Part shown: positions 1 to 5,296 of the stretch, in pieces
How positions within the stretch are numbered: the first letter of the stretch is position 1
How the letters are laid out: each line of letters starts with the position of its first letter
Origin: Actinomycetes bacterium
GTDB lineage: Bacteria; Actinomycetota; Actinomycetes; Actinomycetales; Cellulomonadaceae
Length of the DNA: 7,333 nucleotides
Direction: 5' to 3'
Assembly: GCA_021793115.1 (NCBI GenBank)
Contig: JAJYTJ010000180.1
Span: 1-7,333, forward strand
The notes under the pieces: model-generated
Told to the model about the DNA's origin: nothing
The model's database searches: none
The model's input: only the letters and a program-made list of their open reading frames with translations
Translations under genes and position numbers: made by a program

Positions 1-1152
1 GAGCGCAACCGGCATCGCGACGACGACGGCGACGCTGAGCAGCAGCGCCCATTGTGTGCGCCGGCCCGCCACCGCGACCGCGAGCATGAGCAGGGCGCCG
101 ACCAGGGCGTTCCACACGAGCACCGTCAGCGCGGGGCTCGGCGCGTCGAGCCAGCCGAAGTTGCCGATCATCTGCTGCAGGTGCACGGAGGTCTGGGCGA
201 GCTCGAACCAGCCCGCGCGCAGCGGCGAGGCGAACATCGGATACAGACGCGCGCCGGAAGCGATCGCGCCGTGGGTGGCGACCCACGCGATCGCCGCAAC
301 GCCGGCGGCGACGGCGACGGCGAGCGCCCAGCGGAGGGACGTCAACCGTGCGACGAGGCGCATCCGCCCCTTCGGGGCCAGCACGAGTGCCATGGCGACG
401 ATGGTCAGCGCCCAGACCGGTCCGGACGTTCGGGTGTTGACGAGCAGCGCGCCCGTGACGGCGGCCTGGACCACGACGGCCGTCCTCGGACCGTCAGGTG
501 CGCGGACCAGCGCCAGGCACGCGGCCCAGAAGGCGAAGGCGGACGCGATCTCCAGCGCCTGGGGATTGACCATCGCTCCGACGAAGAGCGTCATCGGGGT
601 CAGAGCCGCGAGCGCCGCCCACGTCCAGGCGGCGCGCGACGTCAAGGAGCGCAGCCGATAGAGGCCCCACACGAGCAACGCCGACGTGAGGATCCCGGAC
701 ACCAGACGCATCGCGTACATGCTGGGCACGGCGTGGAGGAACCGCGACGGCCACCCGACGAGCAGGTAGTAGAGCGGGGGGTACTGGCCGGCGGACGTCT
801 CGACCGCGACGGTGGTCCCGTCCGGGCCGGCCACCGGCTGCTGGCACGAGGCCGGCTGGTTGCTACGGTGCGCGAAGCAGTCCGGCAGCCACGTCACCCC
901 GAGGTAGTCGGAGGGCAGCTGGACGGTGGTCCCGCCGCCTTGCCCGGTCGGCGTCGTCGGGGCCGGGTCCAGCACGCCGCTCCACTGGCCGCGCACCACG
1001 GCCGCCGCGTGGATCACGTGCGACGGCTCGTCGGGCGAGGCCATGGGCGGGATCGCCACCGACCAGATCGCCTGCAGGGCGGCGAGGGCGACGCCCAGCG
1101 CCAGCCATCCGAGCACCGCGTGGGAACGGCGGGACGAGGCGACTGCGCCCAT
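1..1152 (-). CDS. DUF2142-family polytopic membrane protein, C-terminus cut by window edge
   Basis: Reading leftwards from ATG at 1152-1150, the frame stays open for 384 codons to the window edge. The product starts MGAVASSRRSHAVLGWLALG, with a membrane helix at about residues 14-34. It is followed by the PDEPSHVIHAA motif and a long outer loop (about 45-145) with cysteines and a YPPLYYLLVGWPSRF segment, then many hydrophobic helices. Near the visible end is IGNFGWLDAPSP. A PDExxH motif after the first helix plus a late FGWLDxPxP motif is typical of DUF2142 (Pfam PF09913), a GT-C-like family common in envelope polysaccharide loci. Family members are usually about 450-520 residues, so perhaps the last quarter is missing. 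The start is supported by a Shine-Dalgarno sequence and a −10 box. Third-position A/T is more frequent here than in the other genes. The exact reaction is not established; an outer-face transferase using polyprenyl-linked sugars is an inference. Confidence 0.85.
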   Translation of the reverse strand, partial: MGAVASSRRSHAVLGWLALGVALAALQAIWSVAIPPMASPDEPSHVIHAAAVVRGQWSGVLDPAPTTPTGQGGGTTVQLPSDYLGVTWLPDCFAHRSNQPASCQQPVAGPDGTTVAVETSAGQYPPLYYLLVGWPSRFLHAVPSMYAMRLVSGILTSALLVWGLYRLRSLTSRAAWTWAALAALTPMTLFVGAMVNPQALEIASAFAFWAACLALVRAPDGPRTAVVVQAAVTGALLVNTRTSGPVWALTIVAMALVLAPKGRMRLVARLTSLRWALAVAVAAGVAAIAWVATHGAIASGARLYPMFASPLRAGWFELAQTSVHLQQMIGNFGWLDAPSPALTVLVWNALVGALLMLAVAVAGRRTQWALLLSVAVVVAMPVAL

Positions 1153-1162
1153 CTGCTGCGGT

Positions 1163-1170
1163 ACTCCTCA
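1163..1170 (-). promoter_or_regulatory. Ribosome binding site of the DUF2142 gene
   Basis: On the minus strand this reads TGAGGAGT, a good anti-16S match (AGGAG). Its AGGAG core ends 11 nt before the ATG at 1152. That spacing is slightly long but acceptable, and it fixes the start of the DUF2142 gene. This is the only gene start here with both a clear Shine-Dalgarno sequence and a leader of some length. Confidence 0.6.
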
Positions 1171-1208
1171 CCGGGATGCCCTGGCCGTGCCCGGCACAGA
1201 TCAGGCAG

Positions 1209-1214
1209 AGTGTA
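1209..1214 (-). promoter_or_regulatory. Candidate −10 box for the DUF2142 gene
   Basis: On the minus strand this reads TACACT (4 of 6 to TATAAT, with the key T, A and final T kept), a common actinobacterial −10 form. It would start transcription near 1202 and give a leader of about 50 nt carrying the Shine-Dalgarno sequence. No convincing −35 is seen. The −35 position would fall inside the inverted repeat at 1220-1240. Confidence 0.35.
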
Positions 1215-1219
1215 GGGGC

Positions 1220-1240
1220 CCTGCCCAGGTCCCGGGCAGG
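1220..1240. repeat. Inverted repeat between the two divergent −10 boxes (possible operator)
   Basis: A 7-bp arm CCTGCCC (1220-1226) and its exact complement GGGCAGG (1234-1240) flank a 7-nt centre AGGTCCC. The element lies between the candidate −10 boxes of the DUF2142 gene and the GT2 gene and covers the expected −35 zones of both. This is where a regulator of both genes could bind. The arms are GC-rich, so a chance repeat cannot be ruled out. A terminator is unlikely because it lies upstream of both genes and has no T tract. Confidence 0.35.
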
Positions 1241-1246
1241 CCGGCG

Positions 1247-1255
1247 TGCTATGAC
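1247..1255 (+). promoter_or_regulatory. Extended −10 promoter of the GT2–GT4 operon
   Basis: The sequence TGC-TATGAC has the extended −10 TGn dinucleotide followed by a 4-of-6 match to TATAAT. Seven nucleotides separate it from the GTG at 1263, the distance at which transcription normally begins. The transcript would therefore start at or next to the start codon and be leaderless. No −35 consensus is seen, as expected for an extended −10. Confidence 0.45.
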
Positions 1256-1262
1256 TCTCCGC

Positions 1263-2225
1263 GTGCGTGAGAGTGCGGGCATGAAGCTCTTCGTCCAGAT
1301 CCCGTGCCTCAACGAGGCCGAGACGCTCCCGGCCGTCCTCAAGGCGATCCCGGAGATGATCGAGGGGATCGGCGAGATCGAGGTGCTCGTCATCGACGAC
1401 GGCTCGACCGACCGCACCGTGGAGGTGGCGCTGGCGTGCGGTGTCACCCACGTGCTGCGGCACACGCGCCGCGCGGGGCTGGCGCGCTCGTTCCGGGACG
1501 GCATCGACTACGCGCTGGCGCACGGCGCGGACGTGGTGGTCAACACCGACGGCGACGACCAGTACCCGCAGGAGCGCATCGGCGACCTGGTCGCACCCAT
1601 CGTCGCCGGCACGGCCGACATCGTGGTGGCCGACCGGCAGACGGCGAAGATCGAGCACTTCTCGCCGTTCCGCAAGCTCATGCAGCGCGTGGGTACGGCC
1701 GTGGTCAACGGCGCCGCGGACACGAACGTGCCCGACGCCGCGTCCGGCTTCCGCGCCTACTCGCGCGAGTCGCTGCTGCGGCTGAACATCGTCACCGACT
1801 TCAGCTATGCGATGGAGACGATCATCCAGGCCGGCCACAAGCGCCTGCGGATCGCGAGCGTGCCGGTGGAGACGAAGCCCCCGACGCGCCCGTCGCGGCT
1901 GTTCCGCAACGTCTTCGAGCACATGGGGCGCTCGGGGTCCGCGATCGTGCGCAGCTACATCATGTTCAAGCCGTACGTCGTCTTCGTGACCCTGGCGACC
2001 GTCTTCGGGGTGCTCGCGCTGGTGCCGATGGTGCGGTTCCTCGTGCTGTGGATCGCCCGGAACGGCAGCGCCGGCAACGTCCAGTCGCTCATCTTCGGCG
2101 CGATCATGGCGGTCGCCGCGCTCCTGTCGCTGGCACTCGGCGTGCTGTCGGACCTCATGCGCACCAACCGCACGCTGCTGGAGGACCAGCTCGAGCGGAT
2201 CAAGGACATCCAGTACCGCCGGTGA
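1263..2225 (+). CDS. Family 2 glycosyltransferase, polyprenyl-phosphate sugar synthase-like, with two C-terminal helices
   Basis: The product is 320 residues if translation starts at GTG 1263. A GT2 GT-A fold fills residues 8 to about 225: the nucleotide-binding start IPCLNEAE (13-20), VIDDGSTD (43-50), the metal-binding NTDGDDQYP (94-102, acidic D96/D98/D99) and the acceptor-side DAASGFRAYSRE around S161-R164. The TKPPTRPSRLF stretch that follows is typical of DPM1/DPG-synthase-like enzymes. Two membrane helices come after it (about 238-260 and 275-296), then a charged tail. Such enzymes move a sugar from a nucleotide donor to polyprenyl phosphate on the cytoplasmic face; the sugar here is unknown. 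The start GTG 1263 is chosen because of the leaderless-type −10 just upstream. ATG 1281, with a weak GAGAG in front, is a close alternative and would give 314 residues beginning MKLFVQIP. The gene overlaps the next by 4 bp, so the two are probably cotranscribed and coupled. Confidence 0.9.
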   Translation: MRESAGMKLFVQIPCLNEAETLPAVLKAIPEMIEGIGEIEVLVIDDGSTDRTVEVALACGVTHVLRHTRRAGLARSFRDGIDYALAHGADVVVNTDGDDQYPQERIGDLVAPIVAGTADIVVADRQTAKIEHFSPFRKLMQRVGTAVVNGAADTNVPDAASGFRAYSRESLLRLNIVTDFSYAMETIIQAGHKRLRIASVPVETKPPTRPSRLFRNVFEHMGRSGSAIVRSYIMFKPYVVFVTLATVFGVLALVPMVRFLVLWIARNGSAGNVQSLIFGAIMAVAALLSLALGVLSDLMRTNRTLLEDQLERIKDIQYRR

Positions 2226-3409
2226 ACCAGGCCGCCCCCGCCCCCCGCACGCTCCTCGGCGCCGGCACGTACGACGCCGATGCGCACCCGCGCGTCCGCG
2301 TGCTGCTCGAGGGGATGCGGGCCCACGGCTGGCGGGTCGACGAGGTGGTCGAGCCGTGGGGTGTGAGCACCGCGCGCCGCGTGCGGGCCGTGGGGGACGC
2401 CGCGGGGCTGCCCGGGCTGGCCCTGGCGCTCGGCCGCGCCTGGTGGCGGCTCGTGCCCCGGCTGCGGCGGAGGGTGCGGTCCGGCCCGCGCCCCGACGCG
2501 GTGGTCGTCGGTCACCTGGGCCACCTCGACGTGGGACTGGTGCGCCTGCTGACGCGCCCCGCGCCGGTCGTCCTCGACTACCTGGTCTCCGGCGCCGGCA
2601 CGGCGGTCGATCGCGGCCTCGGCGGCGCCGGGCGGCGGCGGCTGCTGGCGGGTCTCGACCGGTTCGCGCTGTCCCGGGCGGACGTCGTCGTCGTCGACAC
2701 CGACGAACGGCTGGGCGAGCTCCCGCCCGGCGCGCGCGGGCGGGCGGTCGTGGTGCCGGTAGGGGCCGACGAACGGTGGTTCGGCGCCGGTCACGCGGCG
2801 AGCGTTGCGGCAGGCACCGCGGCACCGCCGGTCGGTGCGGACACGGTCGCGACCCCGGCGGGGCCCCTGTCCGTGGTCTTCTTCGGCCTGTTCACGCCGC
2901 TGCAGGGCGCGACGACGATCGCCCAGGCCCTGCGCGCGCTGGCGGGCTCGGTCGCCGCAACGGTGGTCGGGGACGGCCAGGACGGGCCGGCCGTCGACGC
3001 GCTGCTGCGCGACACCCCCGGCGTCCGCCGCCTGCCGTGGGTCGCGGCCGACGAGCTCCCGGTGCTGGTGGCCGACCACGACGTGTGCCTCGGGATCTTC
3101 GGGACGACGCAGAAGGCGTTCCGGGTGGTGCCGACGAAGGTGTTCCAGGGCGCGGCCGCGGGCTGCGCGATCGTCACGGGCGACACGCCGCCGCAGCGCC
3201 GCACGCTCGGCGAGGCCGCGGTGCTGGTCCCCCCGGGGGATCCCGAGGCCCTGGCGGAGGCCCTGCGCGCGCTCGCGGCGGACCACGCGCGCCTCGCCCG
3301 GATGCGCCACGCCGCGCACGCCCTGGCCGAGTCGGCGTTCACGCCGGCACGGGTCGTGGCCGGCCTCGACGCGCGCCTGCGGGGCGCCGCGCCCCCTCCG
3401 GCCCCATGA
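2222..3409 (+). CDS. GT-B glycosyltransferase, GT4-like
   Basis: The product is 395 residues. The GTG start lies inside the stop of the GT2 gene (GTGA, 2222-2225) with no Shine-Dalgarno sequence at a useful distance, so translation is probably coupled. The N-terminal domain (about 1-185) begins LLGAGTYDADAHPRVRVLLE and contains VVVGHLGHLD. A low-complexity Ala/Thr/Pro/Gly insert (190-213) leads to the C-terminal Rossmann domain, which starts LSVVFFGLFTPLQG and holds VVGDGQDGP. The donor-site segment runs from L290 (LGIFGTTQKAFRVVPTKVFQ) to about G314, followed by GDTPPQRR. This order fits GT4 retaining transferases using nucleotide sugars in the cytoplasm. The usual second Glu of the E-x7-E motif is Gln309 here, and the first position is Arg301, so either the subfamily differs or catalysis is altered. 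No membrane helix or signal peptide is seen. The product sugar and linkage are unknown. Confidence 0.85.
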   Translation: MNQAAPAPRTLLGAGTYDADAHPRVRVLLEGMRAHGWRVDEVVEPWGVSTARRVRAVGDAAGLPGLALALGRAWWRLVPRLRRRVRSGPRPDAVVVGHLGHLDVGLVRLLTRPAPVVLDYLVSGAGTAVDRGLGGAGRRRLLAGLDRFALSRADVVVVDTDERLGELPPGARGRAVVVPVGADERWFGAGHAASVAAGTAAPPVGADTVATPAGPLSVVFFGLFTPLQGATTIAQALRALAGSVAATVVGDGQDGPAVDALLRDTPGVRRLPWVAADELPVLVADHDVCLGIFGTTQKAFRVVPTKVFQGAAAGCAIVTGDTPPQRRTLGEAAVLVPPGDPEALAEALRALAADHARLARMRHAAHALAESAFTPARVVAGLDARLRGAAPPPAP

Positions 3410-3466
3410 TGGGCGTCGCGGCGCGCGACCGGCCGTGGTGCGGGGCCGGCGGCGGAGGGGAGCGGT

Positions 3467-3470
3467 GAGG
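3467..3470 (+). promoter_or_regulatory. Ribosome binding site of the flippase-like gene
   Basis: GAGG sits 5 nt before GTG 3476. A second purine run, GGAGGGGAG (3454-3462), lies further upstream. Together they support the GTG at 3476; an in-frame GTG at 3485 is a weaker alternative. The 66-bp gap after the GT4 gene shows no promoter or terminator, so the three plus-strand genes may form one operon. Confidence 0.4.
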
Positions 3471-3475
3471 CGGGC

Positions 3476-4417
3476 GTGACGAGGGTGCTCGGCGCGCTGC
3501 GCTCCCGGTGGGCCCGGCTCGGTTTCGGCGTCGCGGCGCTCGCCGGCGCCGGCTACGCGCTGGTGCGCGACTGGAACGCCATCGCGCTGGCCCTGCGCCA
3601 CCTCCCGCTGCGCTACGTGCTGCTCGCCGCCGCGGTCAACCTCGTCTACCTGGTGTGCACCATGGCGAGCTGGCGCGCGGTGCTGGCCACGCTGGGGTCG
3701 CGGCTGCCGGTGCGCGCGGCGTTCGAGGTGTTCTTCGTCAGCCAGCTGGGCAAGTACGTGCCGGGGGGCGTGTGGCACATGGTCGCGGTGAGCGAGCTCG
3801 GCATGGACCGCGACATCCCGCGGCGCCGCTCGCTCAGCGCCATCGCGGTCGCCACGGTGGTGGGCATCGGCACGGGTTTCGTGGCGGCCGTGCCGCTGCT
3901 GGTCCAGGCGGGCCGCTCGCTGCCGGCCCGGGGCTGGCTGTGGCTCGCGCTGCCGGTGGCGCTCCTGATGCTGTCGCCGGCCGTGCTCAACCGGCTGCTG
4001 GCCCTGGCGATGCGTGTGCTGCGCCGCGAGCCGCTCGAGCAGCCGATGACGCATCGGGGCACTGCCACCGCGGCCGGCTGGGCGTTGCTGGGCTGGGGCG
4101 TGGTGGGGGTCGAGGTGTGGCTCCTGGGGCTGGGCATGGGGCTGCCGCGATCCTCGCTGCCGGCGGTCGTGGGTGCCTAGGCGATCGCCTGGGTGGCCGG
4201 GTACCTCGTCGTCGTCGCGCCGGCCGGCCTCGGGCCACGCGAGATCGTGCTCGGCGTGCTCCTGGCCGGCGCGCTGCCGGCCGGCTCGGCCGTGGCGCTC
4301 GTCCTGGTCACGCGCGTGCTCCAGACGGCGGCCGACGTCGCCATGGCGTGCGCCGGGTACGCCGCGCGACGGCCCGCCGCGCGGTCCGGCGACGCCGACC
4401 CCGCGACGCGGCCCTAG
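3476..4417 (+). pseudogene. Flippase-like / LPG synthase TM-region membrane protein, interrupted by an in-frame amber codon
   Basis: From GTG 3476 the frame encodes 234 residues, hits TAG at 4178-4180, then continues in the same frame for 78 more codons to TAG at 4415-4417. Together this is about 312 residues, the usual length for the lysylphosphatidylglycerol synthase TM-region family (UPF0104, Pfam PF03706). The first part has helices near 15-32, 44-62, 120-143, 152-173 and 200-222, and the family signature SQLGKYVPGGVW (89-100) followed by SELG. The part after the stop, AIAWVAGYLVVVAPAGLGPR then EIVLGVLL, is the conserved C-terminal GxGxRE segment and last helices of the same family. It has no start codon and would not stand alone. 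One base change (TAC or TAT, Tyr, to TAG) explains the break. No frameshift or other damage is seen, so this is a recent mutation, a sequencing error, or much less likely readthrough. An intact protein would act in the membrane, perhaps moving lipid-linked glycans; the substrate is unknown. Confidence 0.85.
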
Positions 4418-5169
4418 GCCGGGCGGTCCGCGACCCGACCGGCGGCGACGATGCCGGGGCCACGGTCGGGATGCCGGCGCTGCCAGGCGACGAACGGCAC
4501 CGACACGCGGGCGCGCAGCACGCCCATCGCCGCGCTGCCGGCCTGCCGCTGGCGGCCGGAGCTCTCGGTGCGCCGCTCCATCGGCACGCCGCTCACCGCG
4601 TCGGCGCTGCGCCGGGCGATGGTGTTGCGCGCGCGCTCGAGCGCGTACCCGAACGGGTAGCCGTAGTGCGTGATGGCGACCGGCTCCACACCCGCCGCGC
4701 GCAGCACGCCGGCCATGCCCTCGCGCGTGTAGCGGCGGTAGTGGCCCACGCGCTCGTCCCACGGCCCGTACCGCTCCGGCTCCGCGGGCACGGACACGAC
4801 GACGAGCGCGCCGGGCGCGGCGACGCGGCACCAGCGGCGCAGCTCGGCCACGTCGTCGCTCAGGTGCTCGAGCACCTCGAACGCGCACAGCATCCCGGCC
4901 GAGCCCTCGTCGACGGCGTCGACGTCGGCGACGACGACACCCGACCGGGGTGCGACGCGCTCGCGGGCGACGGCCGCGGACGTGGCGTCGCGCTCGACGC
5001 CGACGTACCCGGCGTAGCGCGCGGCGAACCGGGCCCCGAAGGCGCCGAGGCCGCACCCGACCTCGACGACCCTGGTGTCCCGGTCCGTCGGCAGCAGCGG
5101 CGCCAGGGCGGCCCACCGCAGGGTGGCCCACCATGTCAGCGGGGGCAGCGGAAGGGCGTCGCGGGGCAC
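4414..5169 (-). CDS. Class I SAM-dependent methyltransferase
   Basis: The product is 251 residues, from GTG 5169 to TAG 4416-4414. Motif I for S-adenosylmethionine binding is VVEVGCGLG (34-42). The acidic end of strand 2 is E59 in VGVERD, an Asp pair follows at D82/D84, and motif IV reads FEVLEHLSDD (97-106). After strand 5 (ALVVVSVPAEPE) comes GHYRRYT (142-148), common in Methyltransf_11/23 enzymes that act on sugars, lipids or quinones. No helix or signal peptide is visible, so it is cytoplasmic. The Arg-rich tail from about residue 175 is not recognised. The GTG start is favoured by a −10 box 6 nt upstream and no Shine-Dalgarno sequence, indicating a leaderless message. Placement among glycosyltransferases suggests methylation of a glycan or its lipid carrier, which is inference. 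Its stop shares a CTAG with the convergent flippase-like gene, leaving no terminator space. Confidence 0.88.
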   Translation of the reverse strand: MPRDALPLPPLTWWATLRWAALAPLLPTDRDTRVVEVGCGLGAFGARFAARYAGYVGVERDATSAAVARERVAPRSGVVVADVDAVDEGSAGMLCAFEVLEHLSDDVAELRRWCRVAAPGALVVVSVPAEPERYGPWDERVGHYRRYTREGMAGVLRAAGVEPVAITHYGYPFGYALERARNTIARRSADAVSGVPMERRTESSGRQRQAGSAAMGVLRARVSVPFVAWQRRHPDRGPGIVAAGRVADRPA

Positions 5170-5175
5170 TGTCCG

Positions 5176-5181
5176 ACGCTA
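5176..5181 (-). promoter_or_regulatory. −10 box for a leaderless methyltransferase message
   Basis: On the minus strand this reads TAGCGT (TAnnnT), followed by 6 nt (CGGACA) and then the GTG start at 5169. Transcription would begin at or next to the start codon. No −35 match is seen at 16-18 nt. Confidence 0.45.
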
Positions 5182-5284
5182 CCGGGCCCGCCCGGTCCGC
5201 CGCGCGCGCCCGGCCCGCGGGCACGGCACGTCCCGCATGGCGGGCACCGGGGCGGCCGGATGCGGCTCCGGCGGGGGGCATCGC

Positions 5285-5290
5285 TACGGT
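5285..5290 (+). promoter_or_regulatory. −10 box for a leaderless GT-C gene message
   Basis: TACGGT (TAnnnT) is followed by 6 nt (GGCCCG) and the GTG at 5297, the same spacing as in the divergent methyltransferase gene. No Shine-Dalgarno sequence is present before this GTG, which fits leaderless translation. No clear −35 is seen. The rest of the 127-bp intergenic region (5170-5296) shows only GC-rich sequence with no further supported element. Confidence 0.45.
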
Positions 5291-5296
5291 GGCCCG

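Noticed and set aside
1187..1197. Short palindrome GTGCC-C-GGCAC in the DUF2142 leader
   Set aside because: The arms are only 5 bp with a 1-nt centre, too short to support an operator or hairpin.
52..1215. Plus-strand open frames over the DUF2142 gene
   Set aside because: Their products are Arg/Gly/His-rich and shadow a minus-strand gene with membrane helices and the DUF2142 motifs.
1176..1262. Longer N-terminus for the GT2 protein, starting at ATG 1176 or ATG 1251
   Set aside because: The extra residues are not part of the GT2 fold. They would cover the inverted repeat and the −10 box, and ATG 1251 lies inside the −10 box itself.
1014..2825. A 603-codon minus-strand frame across the divergent intergenic region
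   Set aside because: It runs through both divergent promoters and antisense to the GT2 and GT4 genes, and its product is low complexity.
4178..4180. Amber recoding (TAG read as an amino acid) as normal in this organism
   Set aside because: TAG is the stop of the methyltransferase and of the flippase-like gene itself. The sequence beyond the methyltransferase stop is not protein-like, so general recoding is unlikely.
4180..4189. Perfect palindrome GGCGATCGCC directly after the amber codon
   Set aside because: Its GCGATCGC core also occurs at 260-267 and 287-294 without any shared context, so it looks like ordinary GC-rich sequence.
4362..4384. GC-rich hairpin (CCGCGCG, 9-nt loop, CGCGCGG) near the convergent stops as a terminator
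   Set aside because: It lies within the coding tail of the flippase-like gene, has no T tract, and comparable GC hairpins are expected by chance at this composition.
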